Both the position numbers and the translations under genes were made by a program. DNA of 64,000 nucleotides from contig WBMZ01000398.1 in NCBI GenBank assembly GCA_013400975.1, forward strand, positions 44,661 to 108,660. Direction: 5' to 3'. This document shows, one piece after another, positions 51,735 to 64,000 of the stretch (the first letter of the stretch is position 1; every line of letters begins with the position of its first letter). Source of the stretch: Atrichornis clamosus (Eukaryota > Chordata > Aves > Passeriformes > Menuridae). The notes beneath the pieces are model-generated. The model worked only from the letters and a program-made list of their open reading frames with translations. It was not told the DNA's origin and ran no database searches.

Positions 51735-51920
51735 TAGTAAACACTCCAGGCAAAGACAGCCTGTTCCTGGGTACTAATATAGCTCCTAGAATGATAAAGA
51801 AATCTTGAAGCTGCTCAAATATAAACCACAGTAGTAAACCTAGGACTGTTTACATCAAAAAATGCCAGAGAGATTGGCTAAAATGTGTATTTCTATCTGG
51901 AAGCAATTTGAAAAGGTATA

Positions 51921-51953
51921 AAGTAAATATATTTTACTTAATATACTTAATAT
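51921..51953. repeat. AT-rich hairpin and 9-base tandem duplication
   Basis: AAGTAAA (51921-51927) pairs with TTTACTT (51933-51939) across five bases. ACTTAATAT is exactly duplicated head to tail at 51936-51944 and 51945-51953. A small slippage product. Confidence 0.85.
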
Positions 51954-52091
51954 ATAAATTAAACATCAATTCAGACCTGAATTTCTAATCACAGTATTAA
52001 ACATGGTGTTAATGATCTGAACCATAATAATACAAATTTTAAAATTTTTGCACTGCTCCTCTTCATCACAAATGTTGTATTAATGGCTACT

Positions 52092-52109
52092 AAAAAAAAA
52101 AAAAAAAAA
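52092..52109 (+). repeat. Poly(A) run, 18 A
   Basis: Perfect A18 run. No retrocopy body or target-site duplication is evident around it. Confidence 0.9.
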
Positions 52110-55100
52110 TCTATCAGTAAAAGGACACATGCTTATTCATGAAGTTGGAATTATATTTTAGAATTATGTGAGAGCTGAATATACACACAGGTGATCAGAA
52201 GAAATAATATTCATGAACATTTTATTATGGCATTCCTTAATGGAAATAATTTCTATTTACTACCATTGTACAATCAGAAATTGTACAACAGTGTCACTAG
52301 ATATTATAATAGACCGAAAAGAGCAATTTAAACTTCAATAATTTTTGCAGTAACATTTCATGTTATAGCATATTTCTTAACTTCCTCATTTCAGGGCAAT
52401 TACAACGTTAAAACCATAGAGTTCCCCAAAAGGCATGTAAAAACTGAAAACTGTGAAAGAAATAAATCACATACTGAATTTAGATAAAGTTTTCTTCTCT
52501 TTGCTATGTAAAAGTAAAACATGTACACATGTTCTCATTTACTAAGCAATCTTTTACACCTCTCCTGTCAACTACTCAGAGGCACTGACTGAATATTCTT
52601 TTGGATGTTACATTTGCTCGTGAAATCACTGATGGACTGAAGCCAGTGGCAAAATTCCTACAACAACTTAATGGGACCAGAAATTTGACTATTAACATTC
52701 ATAATCTCCTCCCTTAACTAAGTGGCAAAGTAATTCCCAAGTATAGGTTTCTTTTCAAAAGTGGTTGACATCCTCCCACCCCAGCAGCAATAGAGCTTAC
52801 CACATGCAGTCACATATGGTACTCAAACGTCCCTGCCATCTGAAATCCAACAACTAATAGTTACCAAGGAACTGGAAGGGTTTTTCACAAGGCAACATTG
52901 CTGAAATGCATTATTGACTTGGATTTTTATAATCCTTTGAAATGCATGCTCGAATTGCAAAAGAGAGCCATCACAAATGCATACATATTTCAGGTCTCCA
53001 AAAGCTGTACCTCACGGTATATTTCAAATCCTTTACGTTCAGCAGGAGAAAGCAATTAAAGAGATGCAGGAATAACAAGGATTAACATGTACACTCTTTT
53101 AAATGGACTGAGTCCCTGCGAGGGTTTTTTTGCAGCAATTAGTTCCAGCCTATGAAAGGCTAAGACATCGATACCACATCTTCACATCCTCCTTGCCAAA
53201 CCAGACTGTATTCTGAGCTCTTCACTTCTAAGTTGAGTTCACTCCCAAATATTCCCATCATGCATGCACACAAAGGGCACACACATGTAGTCCTTTACCA
53301 CTGGCTAGCCCCACTCCTGCCCCAGAGAAAGGGAAGGGTAGCGGCTGGTCTAGGACCTGGGTGCACATAAACTCTTCCAGTGATGGGGGCTCATTCCCAA
53401 ACAGAGCCAGTGAAGAGCACAGACTTGTAGCAGATGGATAGAAAAGGTCCCTGCGTGGGGCAGCTTTTCATTCTGCCCGCTGGCCTCAGCAAGAAGCCGC
53501 TCAGTGCTCCTTCCATGCTGACAACACAAAGCCGCTCAAGGCGGGAATAACTCCCTCCCACAGATTCCCGCATCCATCTCTTCTTACAGACACCACCACC
53601 ACATTGCAGGAGAGCCCTGTGGCAGCTGCGAACGTGCAAGGAGGTTTCCTTCACACGGCGAGGAGGCGTTACATCAGACTGCATGCGACTTGGCTTCTCC
53701 CTTGAATTGCACCACGGGAAAACTGAGAGAGCCCACCGAAACATTTGGATGGGGTAATCCTGCTCCTGGAGGTCCCTCCATGCCTCAGGCAGATGGCAAG
53801 ACCAGTTTCCAGGCTGCAGGTGCAGAAGCAGCAAGCCAGAACTCTTCAGACACTCAGCAGACACCTAACATCCCTGAGTGGACCTTGTGCTCTGACTGAA
53901 CGTGTGTGCCAACAACCCTGTGTGTGCCTCCCCCAGGGCTCACAATGCCATCCTCGGTGGTGCTCAGCTGCTTGGAAATGCTGCTGCCTTAATACAAGGC
54001 ATCATCTGGAGATCAGCAAACACTCACCCCCCACTCTTCTGTGGGAAGAGAAAATGTAAGTACGAAGCCAGACATGCAAAATCTGACAAATTAGCTGAAC
54101 TCCACTAGCAGCTAAAATAACTTGCCTGCCTCTGGAAGAGATTGGGGAGCATTCAGAGGACTCCTGCCACATGCAAGCAGCAGAGAAGGTGATATGCAAG
54201 AAGAAGAGTGCTGTGCAAATTAAGTTCCTCCATGTCCTCATCTGTGTCTCACTCTCCCACAGTCTTCACTTTGTGTTATGGCCAACCATGCCTCTTAGGA
54301 CCATAATGCACATATGGGAAAATATGGAGAATACATACTGTGAAGCTCCTGTTCTTAACACCGCATGCAAAATGAAGTGAGCCATCCAATTGTCTCACTT
54401 GCAAAACCCTCACTCTTTTCAATTTCATTTTAAGTCCTAAAAACTGGTTCTACTCCTGGCCATGCTCTTCTGCTGCCAACGTTGTGTTGGCTCTGGCACT
54501 CAACAGACTACAGAAGCCTATTCACTTCACTCAGCAAGGACTTGGAAGGGTGGTTTTGGACAGTTTAGCGAGCTGATTCAGCTAAACACCTACGCAGGAA
54601 GACTCAAGAGTGGGTAGCTAAATCCTTGCCCAACTAAGTGAGCTGAACTACTCAATGGGATGCAGTGCAAAGCTGAGCAGGAGTTTAATCTTTCCCTTAG
54701 TGACTTCAGTTACCTTGCAGAACTTCACTCATAAGTGCTAGATCACCATCACCCCACAACTCTCTCCTTTGCCCTAAGCTGAGGTACTTCCACTGCCAAA
54801 AACATAAATAAGAATTGACCAAACTGACCAATTGATCAGAAACATGCTTTTTACATGTTTTATAGATCACTACACAGCCTTCTGAGTATTTAGACTGAAA
54901 AGGGGAACTGAACCAAAGTGTTCTGCTAGATCCTCATGTTAATTCTTACAATATTTCCCTGGGTACACTCAAGCTCCTACTCTTGGGTACACCATGTAGA
55001 CAGCAAGGACAGGAGGAAAAAAAAACTAACAAAAATCAGACAAAAATTCACATTATCTGTAAACTTCCCTATGCTTCTATGTTCTTGCATTTGAACTTTA

Positions 55101-58100
55101 TTATGAACAAAAGCAGAAAAACATTCTTCCTCTTGTTCTTCTAATCCTTCACATTTAAGCTCAGTAGAAGAATAATTCTTTCAAAATCCAGCATTCGAAA
55201 TAATAAAAGGTGGCATTCTAACAGACAGTGCAATTGTTTTCAAAATTCTGTGGTACTTCAACAAATATTTAGCTGAGAACAACTACCAATTTCAACAGTC
55301 CACTGTTAATCTTCCTACACTACCACAATTACAGCTTTTCCTTGTACAACATACAATATTGCACGTGTTATTGCCAGTGACAGATTGCCTGTACCTTTCT
55401 AGCAAGGGTACACACCAGGCTTCGAAAATATAGTCAGGCTCAGAAAACCTAGCGCATAAAAACCTCACAAGCATTAAAAGTTTGACATAAGTGGGTAATT
55501 GATAGTAGAGAGAAAGCAGTGGCCAAAAGCAGCCCAGGCTGCTGCCAGAGGCACACGGCTGCCCCACGACTGCTGCAGCAACTCTCCACGTTGGCTGCAC
55601 AAGAATAGTAGGATCAAGGGGAATGGCAGGCGAGGTGGGAAGTTTTCCAGAACGAGATTTACAATCCAGCTATTTAAATACACCTTGCTTAATAGCAGAT
55701 GAAAAGGGGTCAGTACTGGGACAATACTCGGCCAGAATCAGAATGTAAAAATAAAGGAGACAGCTTGAATGTGAAGTACCATTTATACACCATTTTGGAA
55801 AGAATTCTTACTTTTGCAGTGCCATGTGGGTTTTTTGTCTTTTCTAAAAACCTTTAGTTCATTTCCTCTCTTCTGCCCCTGTTAAGAGTTGTAAAAATCT
55901 GTAGCTGGGGAGGCAGGAGATTAAAAAGTTAAAAGAAAAGAAAGAAAAAAGAGAAGGCAATGTGATACACCAGTTATTCTGGCTGTGCTTACAGAAAGTG
56001 AGTGGTGGGATGAGGCGGTGGGCAGGAGGGCAGACAGCCCTGCTGTCTCACCAGCCCTGGCACCCAGAGTGGGGCTCTCTGGCAGCTCTGGCAATGGTCA
56101 CAGACTGGCTGATGCGGCACCACTGACCCCAGCACAATTATTCTCTCCATCACCATGAGTGCTGCTCTGTCCTCTGAAGAGGTCACAGTCTCTCATAGGT
56201 TACCACCAAATTCCCAGGTTTATTCTGCGCCAGACTTCATGGAAAAGGTTTAGAGAACTCAGAAAGGAAGGGGACAACAGCCACAGCTACTCTCACCAGC
56301 CACGAAATTAGTGTCTCCTGCGTCTCTCCCAGCTCTATTCATCAACTGTGGGGTTTGGTTTTTCTCCCACAGGGCTGTGACAAATCAATGAGATTTGTGG
56401 TGCAAACTGATCATTATGACAGGGAAAGCTCCGCAATGAAATTGATTTGTGTAACTCTAACACCACTACTTACACTCCCCCACAACTTTAGGGGGCAGAC
56501 ACACAAGAACTAAAAAGGTGTGAGGGCTAAGTGTTCTTGCTATGCTGAGTCTTCTCTATTAAACAAAATTGGCTTTGAACCAGTTCAAATGAAAGCAAAA
56601 CAGCAGAGATATGGAGCACAAAATAGTTCAGTAAATGAGTGAAACCAGATTAATACATTTTATAAATTACATGCAGCAACAAAGATTAAAGATTCTGATC
56701 TGTCCCCTGTGTTTTGTCCTCATTTCACCTCCTCACAAGTGTAGCACTTGACTAGCAGTATTTACATAAAATCTCAAACACTAAATATGGAAAGTCTAAC
56801 ATGAATATGGAAAAGAGAAAAACATAATGAGAAACAAAAAAGCTGGCTGTCGTTTTAACCCACAACTAACAGTTAAGTAGCTCATACCAAAGTAAGTCCA
56901 CCCTGAAGTAAGTGCCCTGGCTGCTCCAGCAGATGCACCAGACAATAGACACAGCACTGAAACAGGAATTGAGAGCTGTAATCTGTCCTCGACACCTCAC
57001 TTTTCAGCATGACTTGGGACATATCATGTCTCTTGTGGAAGGGAAAACAGGTACTCACAACTGTTGACTCAAATGATGAAGTTTTGGGGCAATGTCTGCC
57101 TGTTGCTTTGAAAGAGCAGGATGGTGGTCCACCCACAGGTGAAGATTAATCTTGCAATATTGCTAGTAATGAAAGAACTACAAGAAGGTCTTGTCACTTA
57201 AAGCACTTGCAGCTGTGACCTACCCTTCCTACAAGAAAGTACTCAGGTCCCAGCTCTTTGAAGGAAACAACATGTACATACCAGAACTCCGTGGGTTTTA
57301 GTATCTGTTTTTGTAGTGACATCAAACAGCAGACACCAGGTAAGACCACAGACACGTTCCAGCATTTGGAAGCAGGACAGTACACACACACACATCAAAG
57401 TGCTGCACCTGATTAACAGATACAGTGTGTATCTGAATGGCATCTACCTGACTCACAGGAGCAAACAAGTACAAGTCCAGACACATGTGTGAGTACTGGT
57501 ACAAAAACCCTCAAAGCACCACACAAGATTCACACATCCATTTTGCTCTTCCACTAACTATATTACTAAATCTCTGCAAATCCTAACCTGAAGCAGTAGA
57601 AACCTTACTACATAATAAGATACTGTATAACAGTTAAATAATAACAGTCATTAATTATAAAGTTTTTCTTACAAGACCAAAACATACAAAACCCATCCAC
57701 TTTCATTAGATTAAATGACCTTATCAGACAAGCTCTGCCTCTACTACCATTCATTAAGGAGATTCAGAACACATTACAGGAACAAAGCGACCAAGCCCAC
57801 CATAATGGTCTGCTTTGCTTCCAGTCTGCCTAGCTGGGTCCATTTGGATCCATTCTGGGTCAATTTGCAGTTATTCCTAGAGAAAAAGCACAAAATACAA
57901 CCAGAAGAGTAGATATTATCACATGGCACAAATGTCTGTACGGTAGTTTTTTTCCTCCTATCACCATACCAGTAGAGCTCAATGCTCGCTCCCACCACTC
58001 CACAAACATCAGGAACGTATTGTGCAAATGTCATCAAGTGAAGGAGAGAGTTCAATTTCCCCAAGAGATACTTCCACAGGAGAAAATGATAGACTTCATA

Positions 58101-60499
58101 ACAAGTGTGCAATGCAAATAAGCAAGTTAAAAGCCTTAATGGTATGAGTCAACAACATTTTAAGTGAACAAAAGTGTTCTGTTACATCCCATTGCTAATT
58201 TCTTTTTAAACATTAATTATAGTTCAGTGAGAGGATTTATGTATTTGCAAGCAGGTATCAGTGGCCTGTTGAAACAATCATGCTGTGATACATTTCTTCA
58301 TAACAACAGAGGAATTCCTGTTCTCTGAAAACCGCATTCATTGGTACAAGCCCATAATATATAAATACATTTATGAATACACAAAATGTATCATACAGAC
58401 TTTTTGGTCACGAAATTCAGGAACAAAAGCTACAGACATGGAACATAGTATTTAATTTTCGTGTTACACATTACATTTCTTTCACAAGTGACCGGATTAG
58501 TGGGACCCCTAAGAAAGAAGACAGTTCATTTCCATGGAGAATTTTTAAGCATACTTATGAAGGTTTAAATACTGTGTTTGCAGCAGGTAAAAGTTACAGC
58601 ACGTAGCTTGGTGCCTAGAGCTCAAGAACAGACTACAATGAGGAACACAGCGCAAACACAACTGAGCTTCAGAAGAAATAGAAGCAGTTTCTCAGGGACA
58701 GACAGGACTGCGTGGAGTTTTAGGCAACTCAGAAATTCACCGAGTTGGATAAAATCTGCTCTCAGGTTAAGACCCATCTGCAGAAACAGAGCAGAAAACA
58801 GCAAGCTGCTCATAACCTTTTATTTTCACTTTTTCAATTTAGCCTGTTTTGCATTTTTTTCTACTTAAAAAACTCAATTATTCCAGTACTTATTAAAAGA
58901 AATTCTTGCTTTCAGAAATTAAAAGCTTTTATGAGTTTTTTTGGAGTAGTTCACTATAGGAAAAGGTCTAGGCACATCCAACTCAAAGCTCTGGGGTCCT
59001 CTTGGTTCCCTACCAAAAAGATAATATATAGCAATTTAGCTTTGTCCTAGAACCAAATGGCCACATGCACAGTGGCTGAAATTCTTTTGGATGATGTACT
59101 CACCACACATGTAGCAAGTCCAAAACATTAACTCAAATGCTTGAAATCCTGACTTTGCCTTTATTTTACAAGTCAAACTATTGTCAGACTGGATTTTGCA
59201 GCATAAATGAAATGGAAAACCCTGAGCAGGATCTCTGAACGGGAGAGAGGCAGGTGCAAACACTGTGTTATTTCACACCTGAGACCAAGAGTTCAGCATG
59301 AGCAGATTCCAAAGGCCCACAACAAAGGTACCACATCTTACCTGTTTGTTCAATATACCATTCTTAAAACATACAAACACAGACTAAACTGCCCAGGTTC
59401 ATGAGATCTACATGGTACCCCTTTAGAGAAATGTGTTTATCCATGCTATGAGAGCTGAAGTAGTAATACCAAACTCTGGCGGAAGACAAGTTCTCCTTCT
59501 CTAGACCTCAAATATATGGCTACACTGCTCTGACATGCCCATGTTATTCCCAGGACAATACAAATATTTTTGCAAAAGGTTGTGCTATGTGAATGTACCA
59601 GAGGAGGGTAGTATTTGCTTGGGCATCTCTCTGTGGCACTCCATTGTTGCTCAGGAATGCCCTAAAATAGCAGATCAACTGCTGAACGATCTCGTTAATC
59701 TTCACGTCAATGATTTACCCAGTCTGAGAAGTGCCTTGGTCCCACATGCGAGCCTAGTATCATTTTTTTAACCTTATCTCCAGATGACATTCAGTTTGAA
59801 AGAGTATATTGTGCAGTGAACATTCTTCAGCTCCCTCCCCATGCAAAATTTCCAATGGAAAGTTGACTTTTAACGTACAGCAGTGTCTGGTCTCCCAGGG
59901 TCATCTCAGGATATGAGAAGGTATATTTCGACATAGTAGAGTCTCCCAGTTGTCCCCCCACACATCCTTGAAAGTCTGTCACCTCTCACTAAAAGGTTAG
60001 GAGCAAATCTTGTACTACCGTGGGACTCCCATTTTCCTTACTATGAAAGGACACTACCACTTCTTATTCTTCTGTTCCCTCATTAACAAGAAATCAGGGT
60101 GGGGGGTTGTGTGAAATCTCAACAATTACGAAAGCAATCATAATTTACAATCAAAGTAAGATTAAAAACTGGTTAACTAATTTACCATGCTATTTTCCTC
60201 AAACAGGCAAAAGCTAGCAGCATGTAGAAATACAGCATTCTCATTACAGCAGCCAGTGTTCTTTGCTTTGTGCTGCTCTAGCAGCTGCAGCCCATCTATT
60301 TGTTTTATTTGGCCTTTTGAACATCTGCATAACTTGCATTCTTCAGATACTAGGTTACTTCTTTCTCTGGATGTGGGGGTGGAAAAAAGGGCAGGGTGAC
60401 AGAGCTCTACAGTTTACCTGGTTTTGAAATCCACCATACCTGAAGTTAGCCACACAGATTTACATGCTTTAGATATTTAGTATTCATAGGAAAAATGAA

Positions 60500-60517
60500 G
60501 AAAAAAAATTTTTTTTC
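60500..60517. repeat. 18-bp A8T8 palindrome
   Basis: GAAAAAAAATTTTTTTTC is its own reverse complement. Rigid, bent A-tract DNA of this form tends to exclude nucleosomes. It may simply be two mononucleotide runs meeting. Confidence 0.92.
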
Positions 60518-61286
60518 AAGTACCACTTTTAACTCTTCACTTGTAGGTATGTATGACAACATTATTAGTAAGAAAACCAGCACAACAACGATGCATTTAC
60601 AGCTCCACCAACATTAATTCAGCCAACTTCTATGGTTTAATGGAAGGTATACTCTGTGAAAAGCTAGAAGAATAATTAACAGATCGCCTCTGACCTAAAG
60701 TCTGCTAATTATTACAACTAAGTCCCTCAGCATAGCGACAGCAAAGTAAGTGGGCATAAAACATGCAGGTCTTGCCACAGATACTGTTTAGACTACTGCA
60801 ACCACTTTGTTAGAAGTGTGGGTCAAAACCCACCACCTAGAATTACTTGCCTTTTTTTTTTCCAGCCACTACTCCATATAGGCTTCACTGCTTGCTCAAA
60901 TGGCTTGTGACAAGCACAGGAAATGAGAGAATGAGAATCACTGACACCAGTGACAGAGGAAGCCAGGCAGTGAGAAGTTTGCAAGATTGTTTGCTATTGT
61001 TATTTGCCTTGGTGCATGAATTAATGCTGCACCAAACTGCACTAGGTCCTACATGCAGTCATTACGAAAACCAACAAAAGGTTCTTCAAGCTCTGAGTCA
61101 CTATAATCTACTGAAGGAAAGTTCACATCGATAAACTACAGATCAGATTCTGAGCCACAGTAAACTAATAGAGTTCCAGCCGATTCACATCTATTTATAT
61201 GATTTGTCTTATGAGTCCAAATAATGGTAGTTTACCAAGCCCCTAACACAGACTAGTATAGAGAAAACCCTGAAACTAGGGTAGGC

Positions 61287-61314
61287 AGTGCCAATTCTCC
61301 AGTGCCAATTCTCC
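61287..61314 (+). repeat. Perfect 14-base tandem duplication
   Basis: AGTGCCAATTCTCC occurs twice head to tail with no mismatch, implying a recent replication-slippage duplication. It could be polymorphic between individuals. Confidence 0.95.
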
Positions 61315-62023
61315 AGGACAGGCACACTACAGAAAGAAAGAAGGCAAGCTGCAGCAACAGCCATCGGCTTCAGAAGCAGATGTGATTAAAGAATACATCA
61401 AATTAAAACACATGTAAAAACATGTCATATTTCCCACTACAATGCAATTGCATTTGTTTGATAAAAAATAGACTTTTACAGTAGGCTTCAACTTCTTTCA
61501 AAGTTACACCTCATTTCTAGTTAGTCACAAAGATCAGATTACAAACTCCCTGGTCTTTTTACACATTGCAACATTCATTAAGAACCAATGACTCCTGAGC
61601 TTGGATTAAGAAATCTGAGGCAGGTTAGATTGTCAAACTGAAATGAATGACACTTAATTGCTCCATCAAAACATTAAATGTAACTCTGAAGAAATGGTCA
61701 CATCCACAAAAGTTTATTTTTCCACCTGCACTGCCTGACCTAATTAAAAATCCTCTACCTACAAATCTAGTCTTGACAATTAAACAGAAATTCCTCTGCC
61801 TATTCACTTTTACACTAAGTACTAGCTTTAAATTTCTAAAGCAGAGAAACATCAAACCAGAATTGTTTCTTAAGGTGATTTATTTCTCATTTTTGCTAAC
61901 ACTACTTTAATGAACAAATACAGTCCCCAAAAGGAGACAGTGACTGGATGGAGGCATTATAACAGCTCCTGTCTCTTTTCATCTGGTAAGGAGGTAATGC
62001 TTCACACATCTTTAATTTCCTAT

Positions 62024-62051
62024 AGTCCCCTATAGGGGACTTTCAAGGAAT
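62024..62051. promoter_or_regulatory. 18-bp perfect palindrome with an adjoining kappaB-like site
   Basis: AGTCCCCTATAGGGGACT (62024-62041) equals its own reverse complement. Its right half runs into GGGGACTTTCA (62035-62045), which differs from the canonical NF-kappaB decamer GGGACTTTCC only in the last base. The inverted left half gives a second, weaker GGGGACT half site facing it. Dimeric Rel or zinc-finger binding is possible. Function is inference. Confidence 0.4.
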
Positions 62052-62859
62052 CCAAGAGAAACTTGTAGACACTACTAAAAATGACCAATAATTGCAGCAG
62101 ACTTCTGGTTTCACCCATATTTACCATTCACATTTTCTGTCACATAGGGAGGATTGGTTGTGTAAGACATCAGACATTTCAAGAACCATTTCATATTATT
62201 TACCTCTTCCCTCCAAATAGCTCACCTCCATGCAAGTAAGAGAGTTGGATAAAGCTGGAGGAACTCTTAAGCAAGAACATTTCACTACTCAACGGGGCAA
62301 GCGAAACCTATTACAATAATTTACAAATGACTGAGGAAAGACAAGTCTCAGGTAAATTGGTTGAAATTTTCTGCATAAAGAACCCTCTGTCTGGGAGAGG
62401 TTATTAGGAAAAGCAACGCAAGAAAAACAGATGACTATCCAACTACAGAAGCAATTGATCTGGATCATTTAGAGAACAAATCCAAAATCTGCAAGTGGGC
62501 TTCTGCCTTCATAATGGAAGTGCTAGTCAAGTTTAGCTGTTCTCACGCAGAAAAAAACCTCAGCCTCAATATACAGCCAGTGTGTATGTTGGTATTAGTA
62601 ATAACACTTTTGCACTACTCTACATTACACTGTCTTCTTTCTGAAGAAGCTGTTTTTTTAATCAACCACAATCTTGTTGCAATGGCTTGGTACATAAAAG
62701 GTATGAAGGATTTTGATTCCATCCGTTTTACTTTCCACACTTTTAGCCTGTTTGATTCTGTGTAAAATACTAAGAAACTCCTTTAACCAGTCCCTCAACA
62801 CTCCTTTATCTACACCTCTGTTAGCACAGGCACAAAGGAGTCTGATGAGCACGAGAATG

Positions 62860-63130
62860 CTGCAGCCGCTGAGGTTATAAATGGTGTTTTATTATCGTGG
62901 TGGCAAGTCACACTACAAATTGCAATAAAACCCCTTAACATTTTATTCATATTCACAGTCATATTAGGTCAAGTGCTTGTGAATAAACTCTCGAGGATAA
63001 AGGCCTGGCTTTAAGACTGTTGTTACCAATTGGTTGCATTTTAATAGATTTATTATCCAGCTCAAATTATAGAGCTGTGACTTAACTTCATCAGGGACAA
63101 AATGTTTGTAAGATAAGTTTGAAAAGAGCA
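62860..63130. promoter_or_regulatory. Possible conserved non-coding element
   Basis: A dense, repeat-free block with TTATAAATGG, GTTTTATTATCG, ATTGCAATAAAACC, CCAATTGG and TTTTAATAGATTTATTATCC motifs. TTTAT-type cores repeated in a complex background recall Hox/Cdx-bound enhancers. No frame of note crosses it. It is among the most convincing element candidates here, but conservation was not tested. Confidence 0.33.
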
Positions 63131-63984
63131 AGTGGAAGAAAAATAAATATGCATCTACGTAAGTATTCTTAGAGTCATCCAGACACATTAGTTGAGGATG
63201 TTGTTCTGGTAACTGTGACACCACACTGTACACATGCCTTATGTTACTCCATTAGTAATCATATTTTGCCACACAAAATGCAGACCAGTGTTAGTGATAT
63301 AAGCATTTACAGTCTTTAAATATAACAACCAGAAGCAGATACATTTGCTCCTGATAAAACTCTTGTAAACACCATTTCTCCTCGACAATGTGGTACAAAC
63401 ACAGAATCTGTATTTCTTGGATACTGAATTTTAAAAGACTGTCAACTCCTCACAGAATAACCAATATCTTGTTTTTCTGATCTTAATGCTAGCCAGTTTG
63501 CTGAAAGCATTATTTAATCTAATTATGGAATACCTCTCATAGCATAAATATTCCAAGCTCTACAGCAGGCTTCCATTTGCAACTCAAGAGTAGTGTAAAA
63601 ACAAGAGTTAATTGCCTGTACAAATATTTCAGGGTAGCGTTTACGTAATCTACAGTACATTAAGTACCAGAGTTGTGCTCTACTGATAGGTGAAAGAACA
63701 ACTTTGAAAGGCAACTGCGTTGCCAATTAGCTTTCAACAAATATGTACACAAGCTGTGCTTGCAGGCTTGTGCTCAGCTTCCTCATTCTCCCCAGACTGA
63801 CTGCTTTTATAATGGTGAACTCCTTTCCACTCAGATACCCAGCTAACTTTACACTGCTGGAACAAGGGAAGATGGCATATTTTATTTAGCTGGAGTTGTA
63901 ACCCATCCAAATTTAAGATCATGACCTGTGACCAAAGCCACACTCCAATCACAAGGATTGATCACAAATTAGGTAGGTATGAGC
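63131..63984. other. Non-coding stretch, no gene seen
   Basis: Ordinary AT-leaning sequence. The - strand frames at 62964-63233, 63523-63726 and 63734-63952 (67-89 codons) have unfamiliar products and no supporting signals. Confidence 0.62.
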
Positions 63985-64000
63985 GGGGGTGGGGTGGGGG
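63985..64000 (+). other. G-run cluster at the window edge
   Basis: Three runs of 5, 4 and 5 G separated by single T reach the end of the window. One more run beyond the edge would complete a very stable short-loop G-quadruplex motif. Confidence 0.6.

Larger units (their letters stand above)
51735..60499. other. Non-coding stretch, no gene seen
   Basis: About 8.8 kb without a recognisable exon. Contents include an inverted repeat with spacer AACATGT/ACATGTT at 52518-52533 and a GC-richer area at 53300-54000. In that area a 157-codon - frame (53391-53864) and 104- and 69-codon + frames overlap, all unrecognised. There is also a purine-rich run at about 55920-55957, a short (AC)6 run at 57382-57393, and complex AT-rich sequence at 58190-58310 that might be conserved. 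Confidence 0.62.
60518..62859. other. Non-coding stretch, no gene seen
   Basis: No recognisable exon. A T10 run followed by CCAG (60851-60865) is a strong-looking + strand splice acceptor, with a 95-codon frame across it, but the product is unfamiliar and no matching donor was found. The tandem duplication and the palindrome are listed separately. Confidence 0.6.

Noticed and set aside
52092..52109. Second A18 run as a retrocopy tail
   Set aside because: Upstream sequence is AT-rich and non-coding, with no duplication visible.
53391..53864. 157-codon - strand frame
   Set aside because: Overlaps equally plausible + frames in GC-richer sequence; no domain, start context or splice support.
1..64000. 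CR1 LINE copies
   Set aside because: I looked for the ATTCTATGA-type 3' repeats and the usual conserved 3' segment on both strands and saw none; diverged fragments could be missed.
1..64000. CRISPR arrays, rRNA, insertion sequences, bacterial operons
   Set aside because: No evenly spaced repeats, rRNA landmarks or dense coding; the sequence is plainly eukaryotic nuclear DNA.

Overview
The window reads as non-coding DNA from a vertebrate nuclear genome, most likely a bird. There are no prokaryotic-style operons, no closely packed long reading frames, and no rRNA, tRNA or CRISPR. Base composition is AT-leaning, CpG is scarce except in one patch, and I see no Alu, L1 or CR1-like copy. Two things point to birds. 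One is an old LTR fragment near 12.3-12.9 kb that shares several short blocks, in the same order, with the avian ERVL-type LTR as I remember it. The other is a set of A/C-only low-complexity tracts of a kind I associate with songbird assemblies. The species call is inference.

I could not assign any protein-coding exon. The longest open frame (211 codons, touching the left edge, 2-637) is longer than chance predicts for this composition, but its product matches no family I know. Other frames of 140-160 codons sit in locally GC-rich or pyrimidine-rich stretches and look accidental.

Layout: 0-12.3 kb is AT-leaning non-coding DNA with a few possible conserved elements. 12.3-12.9 kb is the LTR remnant. 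15.57-15.73 kb is a small CpG-dense patch, the best candidate for a promoter or exon-linked element. 19.3-25.4 kb has palindromes, AT-rich homeodomain-type motifs and a 142-base G-free tract. 25-46 kb is mostly featureless, with another G-free tract at 33.9 kb. 46-52 kb and 62.8-63.1 kb hold the most convincing conserved-element candidates. An 18-bp perfect palindrome next to a kappaB-like site lies at 62.0 kb.

In the lines I sampled across the window, A exceeds T on the + strand and most A/C tracts lie on that strand. Vertebrate transcribed regions usually show T over A on the sense strand. A simple reading is that much of the window is an intron of a large gene transcribed from the - strand, with scattered regulatory elements. 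This was not computed rigorously, and no exon was found to confirm it.
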